Source: Candidatus Methylomirabilis sp.
Lineage (GTDB): Bacteria; Methylomirabilota; Methylomirabilia; Methylomirabilales; Methylomirabilaceae
Direction of reading: 5' to 3'
Assembly (NCBI GenBank): GCA_002634395.1
Contig: NSJM01000025.1
Span: 1 to 36,940 of the forward strand
Length of the DNA: 36,940 nucleotides
Below the pieces are notes generated by a model that saw only the letters and a program-made list of their open reading frames with translations, ran no database searches and was not told the DNA's origin. Shown piece after piece: positions 25,388-33,017 of this stretch (position 1 is its first letter; each line of letters begins with the position of its first letter). The translations under genes were made by a program, and so were the position numbers.

Positions 25388-26649
25388 ACCCTACCGGCCT
25401 TGTGGATGGCTCGCAACACCGTTCCCCAGCGGATGGTGGATGGGGCCAAGTGGTCCGGTTTTAAGGTGAAGGTAGTCCGGGTCCGGATCATGTTGTGGAG
25501 AATCCCGGCATCCTCGAACCTGCCCACCAACATCGCGCCAACAAGCTGGTCCCCATCGAAGACCAGCTTACGGTAGATCCGACTCCGATCATCGCGGACC
25601 TCCCGGATCTGATACCGGTCACCGGGCTGTGAATTCCACGCGCCTAATGACACGACCGGCGTCTGCAGGACCGAGGTCACATTCATCGCCATCGACCCCT
25701 CGTACGGTGTGGCGACCCCGGCCATATTCAGCCCGGCAATCCTTCCTTGGTTCAGCGCCTCAGGCCAGATGGCGTTGACCACGCGTTCGCCGCTGAACAT
25801 ATCGACAGTCTCAGCGACGTCCCCGGCAGCATAGATCCCATCCAGGCTGGTTTGCTGGTGAGCATCCACGAGTAGACCGCGATGGATCGTGACGCCGGTC
25901 CCATCAAGAAAGTCGATGTTAGGCGCAACGCCGGCGGCCATCACCAGGAGCTGGCACGGAAACACCTCGCCACCTTCAACCTTGACGCCGGTGACGTAAC
26001 CATCCTTACCCAACAATTCCGTAGCTCTGACGCCGCACCTGACTGTTACTCCGGCTTCTCGAAGCGCCTCCTCCGCCATCGCGGCGGAGACCGGATCGGC
26101 CATAGCCGGCATCACGTGCGGCATCTGTTCGATGACGGTTGTATGCAGGCCGCGACGGGCGAATGCGTCAACCACCTGGATCCCGATCAGGCCGGCGCCG
26201 ATAACCACAGCCTCTTTCGCGCTGGGGATCGCCGCATTGATCTGTTTGGCATCGTTGTTGGTGATACAGGGGTAGATACCCTGGAGATTCGTCCCTGGGA
26301 TCGGTGGCATCACAGCATGAGAACCCGACGCCACCAACAAATTATCGTAGGTCAGGTTCTCGCCGTTGCTCAGCGCGACACGGCGAGCAGTGGGATCGAC
26401 GGAGATGGCGGCGACCCCCATCACCCCCCGCACCCCCATCCGGTCGAAGTAGCCGTCGTCCCGCATCCGCATCCCGTCGTAGCCGACCTCGCGGGAGATG
26501 AAGTGGGTGAGGCCAACCCGCGAGTAGAGCGGCATCGGTTCTTTGGATACGACCGTAATCAAGCAGCCCTGGTCCACTCGCCGAATCGCTTCAACGGCTG
26601 CAAGACCCGCCGCGCTCGCCCCGATGATTACATGGTGAAGCTTATCCAT
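25384..26649 (-). CDS. FAD/NAD(P)-dependent oxidoreductase
   Basis: 421 residues. N-terminal FAD motif HHVIIGASAAGLAAVEAIR (Gly-rich, 5-23), second Rossmann motif VVIGAGLIGIQVVDAFARRG (about 146-165) for NAD(P)H, and FAD-closing motif GIYAAGDVAE (about 283-292). No redox-active CxxC is evident, so it is of the NADH oxidase / rubredoxin or ferredoxin reductase-like group rather than thioredoxin reductase. The C-terminal domain carries a dimerisation-like segment. Coupling with a MoaD-like gene suggests it is the NAD-linked subunit of a tungsto- or molybdo-enzyme system such as AOR, by analogy with AorC-type proteins; that is inference. It contains no membrane helix. Confidence 0.82.
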   Translation of the reverse strand: MDKLHHVIIGASAAGLAAVEAIRRVDQGCLITVVSKEPMPLYSRVGLTHFISREVGYDGMRMRDDGYFDRMGVRGVMGVAAISVDPTARRVALSNGENLTYDNLLVASGSHAVMPPIPGTNLQGIYPCITNNDAKQINAAIPSAKEAVVIGAGLIGIQVVDAFARRGLHTTVIEQMPHVMPAMADPVSAAMAEEALREAGVTVRCGVRATELLGKDGYVTGVKVEGGEVFPCQLLVMAAGVAPNIDFLDGTGVTIHRGLLVDAHQQTSLDGIYAAGDVAETVDMFSGERVVNAIWPEALNQGRIAGLNMAGVATPYEGSMAMNVTSVLQTPVVSLGAWNSQPGDRYQIREVRDDRSRIYRKLVFDGDQLVGAMLVGRFEDAGILHNMIRTRTTFTLKPDHLAPSTIRWGTVLRAIHKAGRV

Positions 26650-26685
26650 ACCGGTTATCCGACATTATCCGTCAGCGGGAGCGTG

Positions 26686-26738
26686 GCAATCTCACCGTTC
26701 TTCCGGGCGACCACGTGTCCCAAAGACCGTGAGATTGC
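26686..26738. repeat. Inverted repeat of a dispersed intergenic element
   Basis: GCAATCTCAC (26686-26695) and its exact complement GTGAGATTGC (26729-26738) enclose 33 bp. The surrounding text (CTTCGGTCCCCTTCGCTTCG, CTCGCAATGAC) resembles the common GTCATTGCGAGG...GCAATCTC element found between genes in many bacteria. It lies just upstream of the FAD oxidoreductase gene. Confidence 0.6.
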
Positions 26739-26777
26739 TTCGGTCCCCTTCGCTTCGCTCTGGGCTTCGGCTCACCC

Positions 26778-26805
26778 GTCCCCTCGCAATGACCCGCGAG
26801 GGGAC
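26778..26805. repeat. 10-bp perfect hairpin
   Basis: GTCCCCTCGC (26778-26787) and GCGAGGGGAC (26796-26805) pair perfectly around an 8-nt loop. There is no T-run, so it is probably part of the same dispersed element as the adjacent inverted repeat, sitting downstream of the DUF2442 gene. A role in transcript stabilisation is possible. Confidence 0.55.
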
Positions 26806-26808
26806 ATT

Positions 26809-27105
26809 TCAGCGGTCGGCTTGGAGTGTAGCGGAAGGCCGATCCGTCCGCAAACGCTTGTTCGCGCCTTCGACCTTATCGTAGAGACCCTCGGGCGAAA
26901 TGTCGGCACCATTCGGCCAACAGATCGTGCCCCCGTCGATGGCCGCTCTTTTGAAGTATTCAATGTCTTTGAGAGGTTCAAAGATAGGACCGCAGCTCAA
27001 ATAGGGTGCAAAATTCACATCAGCCCTAAGTCCGTCGTCAAAAATGATCTCGTAGACGTAGTCGTGCCTGCACTCAATGTGTTGGACTTTATTCATATTC
27101 CACAT
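26809..27105 (-). CDS. DUF2442 domain protein
   Basis: 98 residues from ATG 27105, chosen for the GAGGG 5-6 nt upstream; the frame is open to 27150. The family pattern is clear: [35 protein letters not shown] and [22 protein letters not shown]2442 genes are small, often paired with DUF4160 genes and found in mobile or toxin-antitoxin-like settings; their function is unknown. No intact DUF4160 partner is seen upstream. The gene marks the start of a patch of accessory sequence. Confidence 0.8.
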   Translation of the reverse strand: MWNMNKVQHIECRHDYVYEIIFDDGLRADVNFAPYLSCGPIFEPLKDIEYFKRAAIDGGTICWPNGADISPEGLYDKVEGANKRLRTDRPSATLQADR

Positions 27106-27450
27106 GGTTGCCCTCACTTCAGATGACATCACCTCAGATTCAAAGGGCATTCATAGGCGCTGACGACGTTGAAGTAACGATTTCGGTTCGAGAAACTATC
27201 TCGACACTCAACAATTATAGGCGCTTTTTCAGTTGGCTAGAACTTTTTCGACGAACTCGCTGAGGAAGTCTCCCATCCTTTAATGAGGCACACGTTCTAC
27301 CGGATCGCCTGTACCGACGCCGCCCGCAATTCTAGTTCCGGAACCTCACACTGCCTAATGTTGGACATCAGGCACAGCTAAAGACCGGAGCGAGAGATCA
27401 GTAGACGCTGGAAGTCGTCGCGTGCGTCCCGTTATTCGGTTGTTTGTCGG
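27106..27450. other. Intergenic region with degraded coding sequence
   Basis: Between DUF2442 and the antiporter gene I see no intact gene. On the minus strand, an open stretch of about 35 codons (roughly 27135-27236) reads PTEKAPIIVECRDSF then [18 protein letters not shown] before a stop, and looks like the C-terminal end of a lost protein. A similar SNRDRRLNV stretch occurs on the + strand near 30232-30261. An ACTTTTTC...ACTC motif (27242-27258) is a poor match to the repeats at 30300 and 35153. Confidence 0.4.
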
Positions 27451-28644
27451 TCAGATCTGACCTCTCGGTCTGTATCCTGCGCTAGGCAATGATTCCACAA
27501 GATGCGCCAATACCGGTCCCAGTACGGCCAATAATAACACGTACGCAGCCGACAACGGTCCCAGTTGCGGTTCTAAGCCTGCGCTTACTCCCAAGCTCGC
27601 GATGACGATAGAAAACTCACCGCGTGCCACTAAAGCGGCTCCGGCCCGCACGCCACCCGCTGCAGGTAGCCTCGCGTGACGGGCGGCCCACCATCCCGTC
27701 AGCAGTTTTGTCAATGTGGTCATCACACCTAGTCCTCCTGCCGGCAGCAGCACCGAAGGCAAGGTTGCAGGGTCGATTTGCAACGCGAAGAAGAAAAAGA
27801 AAATGGCCGCAAACAAGTCACGCAGAGGCGCAAGGACACGGTGCGCTTGTTCAACCATCGGCCCTGACAGTGTCACGCCTACCAGAAACGCCCCGACCGC
27901 CGCCGATATTTGCAGCCGCTGCGCTATGCCGGCTACCAGCAGTACGATGCCAAACGTCGTGAGTACAATGATCTCATCGACCCGATGAAAGACCACGTTA
28001 CTGATTTCCTTGCCATACCGCAGCGCAACGAACAGCACCGCTCCAACCGTAACCAATCCACCCACAACTGCTATGAACCCCGCCATGACGCCTTGGCCGA
28101 CGAGCAGTACGGCGACGAGCGGCAGAAAGACGGCCATCGCCAGGTCTTCCAGTACCAAAATCGACAGGAGCGTGGGTGTCTCCGGATTGTTCTGCCACCC
28201 CAGTTCCACCAGAACCTTGGCGATGACGCCGGACGAAGAGATGTAGGTCACCCCTCCCAGCAGCACTGCAGCCAGCGGACTCCACCCCATCATAAACCCG
28301 GCGATCACGCCGGGAGAAAAGTTCAGGACGCAATCGACGGCACCCGCAGGGAGCCCGGTACGCAGACTTGCCCACAATTCCTCCCCGGTGTACTCCAAGC
28401 CGAGCATAAAAAGCAGCAAGAGAATACCGATCTCTGCTCCGACATGAATGAACTGTTCGCTGAAGTCGAGCGGCAATAGCCCGCCATTTCCAAACGCGAG
28501 TCCAGCCAGGAGATAGAGCGGAATTGCCGAGAAGCCGTAGCGGTTTGCCAGACGGGCCAGAACGGCCAAGCCAACAACGGCAGCGCCTAATTCAATGAAC
28601 ACCCAGGAAATGTCACCGCCAGTCGCGGCAATCGGCCCAGGCAT
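27451..28644 (-). CDS. CPA2 family (Kef-type) cation/proton antiporter
   Basis: 397 residues, about 12-13 membrane helices, with no C-terminal RCK/TrkA-N domain. Motifs of the CPA2 sodium/hydrogen exchanger domain: LLLFMLGLEYTGEELW, SSSGVIAKVLVELGW, ILVLEDLAMAVFLPL (the conserved acidic pair region), and ALVARGEFSIVIASLG near the end. It probably exchanges K+ or Na+ for H+. AAGGAG lies 10-11 nt before the ATG. A single gene in its own transcription unit by spacing (about 100 bp from the MOSC gene), separated by DUF2442 sequence downstream. Confidence 0.88.
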   Translation of the reverse strand: MPGPIAATGGDISWVFIELGAAVVGLAVLARLANRYGFSAIPLYLLAGLAFGNGGLLPLDFSEQFIHVGAEIGILLLLFMLGLEYTGEELWASLRTGLPAGAVDCVLNFSPGVIAGFMMGWSPLAAVLLGGVTYISSSGVIAKVLVELGWQNNPETPTLLSILVLEDLAMAVFLPLVAVLLVGQGVMAGFIAVVGGLVTVGAVLFVALRYGKEISNVVFHRVDEIIVLTTFGIVLLVAGIAQRLQISAAVGAFLVGVTLSGPMVEQAHRVLAPLRDLFAAIFFFFFALQIDPATLPSVLLPAGGLGVMTTLTKLLTGWWAARHARLPAAGGVRAGAALVARGEFSIVIASLGVSAGLEPQLGPLSAAYVLLLAVLGPVLAHLVESLPSAGYRPRGQI

Positions 28645-28743
28645 ATGGATACGGCGCTCCTTTCAGGAAACCGCTATGGCACCAGGAATTACCTTACAGC
28701 AAGGTTGAAGGCTGATCTTCTTCGCGAGGATGCGGCCCCACAA

Positions 28744-29709
28744 TCAATCTGAGGAAGCGGCTGAACGGGGCACAAGTTCTACCGGATCGTCCGTGGCGAC
28801 ACTGCCCGCCTCGATGACCGACGCGTACAGCCCCAGAGACTGATTCGCTTCACGGACGATCGTCCGCAGCACAGATGGGTCGCGCGGCAAATCCGCCTGG
28901 GCGTGCATCGGCATCGCGCAGCGGATCGTGGGAAGTTCCCCTTTGACGACGAGATCGCCGATGTGAATCGTGCGGCCAACCCAGTCGTTCTCCGTGACAC
29001 CGGTCGTAGACCCGGTGTCCACCAGCACATTGGGCCTGAACCGCCTGACATCCCAATTGGCGGCCGGATTGAGCTGCGACATCAACTGTAGCGTTGACGT
29101 TGTCAGTACGTGAATCGGGAAAAGATCAAAATACGTGCCCGGCGGCGTGTAGAATTCCCACGCGACTGGAGGAACGCCGGACAAATCGGGTAACGGGTCC
29201 TCGGGTTCGAGCCCGAACACCGCCCGCAGTTCCTTTTCGGCCGGGCCGCGAAGGATGAGCCGTTGCAGCAGACGGCGAGCCGATCGATACGTCCATAGTC
29301 GGCCGAACAGGGCAGCGCCCGGCTCGCGCCTACGGTAATACGCCGTGTCTGCGGCCGGCTGCACAGGGCGGAGGGTAACGTGCCGTCCGATCAGTTCCGA
29401 CAAGCGCTGCGAGGCAGCTAGCGAATCGCTGGAGACGGTGGCGCCGTCGGGTAGCGTGATCTCCACGTGCGGAATGTGGTCGGTGCGCGGCTCTGCGTGG
29501 TACACCGCCGCGCACTGCATCAGGATGGGGTGGCGCTTGGCATTATGAATCTCCCCGGTCGCCTCGTCTCGAATCGCCCAACCCCGGTCGCCCCATAATC
29601 CTTTCGTACCCACATAACCGCGATCGAGCCGCTCGCCGATCATAGACTTCACGGGGTACCGCCAGATCTCGCGGACGCGCCCAACCTCTATACTTACCTC
29701 CTTGCTCAC
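28744..29709 (-). CDS. MOSC domain protein (MOSC N-terminal beta-barrel plus MOSC)
   Basis: 321 residues. The N-terminal beta-barrel domain begins VREIWRYPVKSMIGERLD and continues with GDRGWAIRD. The MOSC domain contains FRPNVLVDTG and IRCAMPMHAQADLP, the Cys of which is the conserved candidate Mo/sulfur ligand. Family members include mARC-type and YcbX-type molybdoenzymes that reduce N-hydroxylated compounds and use a sulfurated or cysteine-ligated molybdenum cofactor. There is no fused ferredoxin domain, so an external electron donor would be needed. It starts 3 bp after the end of the antitoxin-like gene on the same strand. Confidence 0.85.
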   Translation of the reverse strand: MSKEVSIEVGRVREIWRYPVKSMIGERLDRGYVGTKGLWGDRGWAIRDEATGEIHNAKRHPILMQCAAVYHAEPRTDHIPHVEITLPDGATVSSDSLAASQRLSELIGRHVTLRPVQPAADTAYYRRREPGAALFGRLWTYRSARRLLQRLILRGPAEKELRAVFGLEPEDPLPDLSGVPPVAWEFYTPPGTYFDLFPIHVLTTSTLQLMSQLNPAANWDVRRFRPNVLVDTGSTTGVTENDWVGRTIHIGDLVVKGELPTIRCAMPMHAQADLPRDPSVLRTIVREANQSLGLYASVIEAGSVATDDPVELVPRSAASSD

Positions 29710-29712
29710 CCC

Positions 29713-29949
29713 TCACACGTTCTGGAGCGATTTCTTAGATGCTATCCTCTTGTAAACATCTTCCCACGGAGAGCCTAAATCAGGGTTCCTATGATAAGCC
29801 TCTAATCGTTCATCAATCACCCTTTTTTCTTCCTCTGTTAATTCGATAGCCTCCGGTTCAGTTGCTATCGTATCCCAGATGTCTTCTACGAGTTGAATCC
29901 TTTCAGGTATTGACAGCGTAAGGGCATCAGCGGCGGTTATCTGTTTCAT
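29713..29949 (-). CDS. Addiction-module antitoxin (PF09720-type), no partner toxin
   Basis: 78 residues matching the small putative addiction module component family: ALTLSIPERIQLVEDIWDTI, LTEEEKRVIDERLEAYHRNP and GSPWEDVYKRI. These proteins normally precede a RelE/ParE-type toxin gene. Here the next gene, 3 bp away, is the MOSC gene instead, and no toxin can be seen on either side, so this is an orphan antitoxin. GGGAGG lies about 8 nt before the ATG. The gene is clearly more AT-rich than its downstream neighbour, which suggests acquisition. Confidence 0.82.
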   Translation of the reverse strand: MKQITAADALTLSIPERIQLVEDIWDTIATEPEAIELTEEEKRVIDERLEAYHRNPDLGSPWEDVYKRIASKKSLQNV

Positions 29950-29991
29950 CTTGTTTACCTCCCGTTAATCTCGGACAAGTAGGCGCAGGCA

Positions 29992-30114
29992 TTACGCAAC
30001 AGACAGCATCCGCCGCGTGTACTCGATGTCGCGGGCAATGTACGGGTTCTTCACGGCCCCCGCCATCACCAAGTCGATCTCCATACCCAACAAGGCCCTG
30101 AGTTCTTCCAACAT
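29992..30114 (-). pseudogene. C-terminal remnant of an MNT-type minimal nucleotidyltransferase
   Basis: A 40-codon open segment ends at TAA 29992-29994 and reads LLGMEIDLVMAGAVKNPYI, then ARDIEYTRRMLSV. This closely resembles the C-terminus of minimal nucleotidyltransferases (MntA-like antitoxins of HEPN/MNT modules: ...EVDLV...A.KNP...I...R...). Upstream in frame a stop codon appears after six more codons, and the catalytic GSxxxG...D.D part is absent. I read it as a truncated relic; no HEPN partner gene is present. Confidence 0.6.
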
Positions 30115-30169
30115 GCCCTTGTTCAGCGTTTCACCTCAGCTCTAGTTGCGAAACCTCGCTCTACCTAAC

Positions 30170-30317
30170 GAGTCTGTAGGAAAAGTCCCGGCCAGCTAAA
30201 AAAGCACCAAAATTGGGGGTACGAAATGGTCTCTCGAACCGAGATCGTCGCCTAAACGTCAAATGTGGAGGTCGTTTTTCGTGTGACACTTTTCACTTTG
30301 ACTTTTTCTACAGACTC
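30170..30317. mobile_element. MITE-like element with 18-bp terminal inverted repeats
   Basis: GAGTCTGTAGGAAAAGTC at 30170-30187 and GACTTTTTCTACAGACTC at 30300-30317 are inverted copies with 17 of 18 matches. The 148-bp unit is flanked on both sides by AAC (30167-30169 and 30318-30320), which could be a 3-bp target duplication. The interior holds a short palindrome TCTCG-AAC-CGAGA and no transposase. The ends resemble the TTxxxAAAAAGTC-type ends of some insertion sequences. The region 29950-30380 contains no intact gene. Confidence 0.55.
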
Positions 30318-30323
30318 AACGTC
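30300..30323 (+). repeat. 24-bp direct repeat, left copy
   Basis: GACTTTTTCTACAGACTCAACGTC, counted in two parts, matches 35153-35176 at 21 of 24 positions in the same orientation. The two copies bracket the kinase/TPR and restriction-modification genes. This copy is also the right end of the MITE-like unit. Confidence 0.6.
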
Positions 30324-30380
30324 CCGGGTGGGCGGCGAGTCACTCGTACGCTTGACCCGATTGTTGGTAGACGCTTCTCA

Positions 30381-31898
30381 TTAGCGGTCAGATTGGAATG
30401 GCTTTCTCCCAGCCAGGAACTCTACACACTTTTTGAGTTCCTTAACATCGTATTTATCAACTAACCCCTTTGCTGCCTTGATGGCATCATCTGCCAAGCT
30501 ACTTTGAATCAAGTTTTCTTCTCTGGCCAAAAAAAAGGTGGCAATAGCCGCTAAATGATACTGATTGATGTTCTTGAAGCCAGCTATCGCCTTTTTGTAA
30601 AGGTCTCGCCCTTCAGAGGCGTTCCCCCTTCTGAACTCTATGAGACCCTTTGTGGCGGCAAAGGTGTTCCGCTCTCTCTCTGTCAAGTTTGATTCATCGA
30701 TACGTGTTATTACTTTTTCGGACTCTGTGAGCCGGCCAAGGGAGGCTAGCGAAAACGCATGATTGTTGTTGAGATAAAAATTCTCTAGCGATGTCGCTTT
30801 GGCTTTCTCAATTATCGCAATTGCCTCGTGGTCATTTTGCAGGCAGACAGCAGCAATGTATGAAGCCATAATAGCAGGCCGGGTAGTAAAAGGCTGGAAC
30901 TGAAACCATTCCTTGGCACGTTCTAGAGCGTGTCCATAATCACCGTCACGAAGGCTCCGGCGCGCATCCGCTTCGTACATTGCTAAAACATTAATTTGCG
31001 GCCTGGTTACCTCCTGCCCCAACCTTGATGCTAGCCATTCAGCCTGGGCCAAAGTGTTTTCATTTGGCTGTTGGAGGGCCTTTGAAAGGAGTTTCTTGGA
31101 TTTACTTGCCGAGCCGTGACGTGCCTCCACAGTACTCAGTGTCGCGGCGAGTTCGTTGATTGACCAAGGGGATAAATCTCTGTCGCTAATCATGGCTTGA
31201 GCCGGCTTCATCAGCCGCGTTTTATTCTCGATCCCCTCTGATATTGCGATTTCCGCCGACGCAAGCCACGGGTCAACTTTCGAAAGTGGAGACCGACGAA
31301 GATGAAATAGAGATTTGTCTGCTTCACCCATGTGGAGGAAGTATCTTGCCGCCGACCGCAAGATGAACCGATTGTCTCTCCCAAGTGAGACTGCGATGTC
31401 CATGCAGTGCTCCGCCCTCTGCTTCTGTCCGAGCAGTGTATAATGAAATGCTAGATCTGCCCAAGCTATTGCATTTCTGGGGTATCGCCGCAAAAGCTTC
31501 TTGAGATAAGCGATTTCATAGCGATGTCGTAAATTATCGGTAGGTAACTCGATAGAGCAGGTATTATCGATGTTACGGTCACTCTTGTAGACTTCCGCTA
31601 TCTGTCGCCCTAAAGATGTTGGAGGCTCCTCTGAATCGAGAATGAACACCGCCGCCTCATTGGCATACGGGTTCAGGAAGTCGCCACCGATAAGCGCGGT
31701 ACCGACGAGTTCCAGTGCATGGAAAATCGTGCGCTTCTCTCGCCAGTCCTTGCCCTTCTGATTGAAGGAAGCGGGCAATTCGAGCTTTGGCTTTTCTCGT
31801 ATTGTTTCCGGCTTCAAGTCTCCAAGCTGACACGCTGTCTTGAATGGATACCAGCGCGGCATAACCTGTCGATTACTGTCGTCGTAAGTTCCGCTCAT
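30381..31898 (-). CDS. TPR-repeat protein coupled to a protein kinase
   Basis: 505 residues from ATG 31898, chosen because it overlaps the kinase stop codon (ATGA); the frame is open to 32024. The first 100 residues are not repeat-like (WYPFKTACQLGDLKPETI, then a segment FHALELVGTALIGG). From about residue 120 on the protein is all-helical with degenerate tetratricopeptide repeats, for example AIAWADLAFHYTLLGQKQRAEHC (about 155-177) and FILRSAARYFLHMGEADKSL. There is no signal peptide or membrane segment. It may be the substrate or scaffold of the kinase. I do not recognise the exact family. Base composition is more AT-rich than the core genes. It ends close to the MITE-like element. Confidence 0.78.
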   Translation of the reverse strand: MSGTYDDSNRQVMPRWYPFKTACQLGDLKPETIREKPKLELPASFNQKGKDWREKRTIFHALELVGTALIGGDFLNPYANEAAVFILDSEEPPTSLGRQIAEVYKSDRNIDNTCSIELPTDNLRHRYEIAYLKKLLRRYPRNAIAWADLAFHYTLLGQKQRAEHCMDIAVSLGRDNRFILRSAARYFLHMGEADKSLFHLRRSPLSKVDPWLASAEIAISEGIENKTRLMKPAQAMISDRDLSPWSINELAATLSTVEARHGSASKSKKLLSKALQQPNENTLAQAEWLASRLGQEVTRPQINVLAMYEADARRSLRDGDYGHALERAKEWFQFQPFTTRPAIMASYIAAVCLQNDHEAIAIIEKAKATSLENFYLNNNHAFSLASLGRLTESEKVITRIDESNLTERERNTFAATKGLIEFRRGNASEGRDLYKKAIAGFKNINQYHLAAIATFFLAREENLIQSSLADDAIKAAKGLVDKYDVKELKKCVEFLAGRKPFQSDR

Positions 31899-32938
31899 AT
31901 GATGTTGAGTTCTGCTTTGGATGCTAACACATTGAATGCAGAGATAAAGCGCTCTAAGTTGTGTTGGGGCACTAGAGAACCGATGTTTTTCGGATGACCG
32001 CGTCGTTTCGGATCGGGCTCGCACAACTGAGAGACCAACTCCATTATCGAAGGAGTCAGAGCACCAGCCAGCGGCCGAATTTGTACCTCTAGATCAAGCA
32101 TTGCTTCTTGGAATGCCTGCCGTATATAGGGCAGATCATTATTAAAGTCAGCGTTAGTGAAGTTGATGCCGGTGAATCCCCGTATTTTTGCGTGAATCGC
32201 TTGAGTTGCTGAGCATTTGGCAAAGTAGAAAAAGAACAAGCTCCCTAATAGGTACATATCTGCGAGGCATCTCTCTGGAAATGTCCGTTGCTTCTGGACA
32301 TCATAGAACTGTTCGGGGGAAGCATATCCAATGTCGCCAGGAATCTGGTGGCCATCAGTTGGGGAGGAGACGCTTGAATCGGAAGCTCGGCCTAGATCAG
32401 CTATTTTGGAGCCAAGATCACCAAAAACTAAAACGTTAGACGGTTTGAGGTCTTGGTGGGCAATACCTGTAGAATGGAGCTGTTTAAGGCCAACAGCAGA
32501 ATTGTGAAGCGAACGCAGACACCACGCTAAATCAAATGCAGCAAATTGGGCCACGGCATCGCGAATATCGCCCTTGGCCTTCTCAAAGATCAAGTAACAA
32601 ACGTTTTCCAGCGGGCCGAAGTTCCCAGGGACTTTCACTGTTCCGTCCGCGAGAGGTGTTACCACCCGGTCCAGCTTGCGGTCCTTGCATTTTGCCAGGA
32701 GATCTCGCTCAAAGTTGTATGCAGAGAGCATGGACTGTAACTCTCGAGCAAAGTCCTGAGCTTGGAAGGCAATCGAGAAATCGAGCGCCTTGAGATACGC
32801 TTGCCTACCTGATTGATCCCCCACAAGGTAGCCAACAGAGAAATGCCCGCCAGTAGCGTGTGGGGGCGGTGTGACCCGCTGAATTACTTTCCAATCACCG
32901 TCCAGTGTAAGTCCAGTCAAACATTCGGCAGGTCTCAT
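31895..32938 (-). CDS. Serine/threonine protein kinase (Hanks type)
   Basis: 347 residues, soluble. Kinase landmarks: ATP-binding Lys50 (AYLKALD), catalytic loop HQDLKPSN at 161-168 (Asp163, Lys165, Asn168), metal-binding DLG at 181-183 in place of DFG, and activation-segment end GYASPEQF at 204-211. The N-terminal glycine loop is poor (THATGGHFSVG-like, about 27-36). No PASTA, membrane or other extracellular domain is present, unlike PknB. The core catalytic residues are intact, so activity is expected. It is translationally coupled to the TPR gene, next to an R-M system, within a block bracketed by direct repeats. A role in phage defence or stress signalling is inference. Confidence 0.85.
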   Translation of the reverse strand: MRPAECLTGLTLDGDWKVIQRVTPPPHATGGHFSVGYLVGDQSGRQAYLKALDFSIAFQAQDFARELQSMLSAYNFERDLLAKCKDRKLDRVVTPLADGTVKVPGNFGPLENVCYLIFEKAKGDIRDAVAQFAAFDLAWCLRSLHNSAVGLKQLHSTGIAHQDLKPSNVLVFGDLGSKIADLGRASDSSVSSPTDGHQIPGDIGYASPEQFYDVQKQRTFPERCLADMYLLGSLFFFYFAKCSATQAIHAKIRGFTGINFTNADFNNDLPYIRQAFQEAMLDLEVQIRPLAGALTPSIMELVSQLCEPDPKRRGHPKNIGSLVPQHNLERFISAFNVLASKAELNII

Positions 32939-33017
32939 TTCTGTACCTCATTTTCGCGTGTTGCTGCCAACATCACGCATGTGCGGCCCGGCGTAGCCGG
33001 TCTGAGCTTTGCGACTG

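Noticed and set aside
25882-27126. 414-codon plus-strand open frame
   Set aside because: It is antisense to the FAD oxidoreductase and DUF2442 genes, both of which have clear family motifs. Its translation is rich in His/Arg/Pro with no domain, as expected for an antisense frame in GC-rich DNA.
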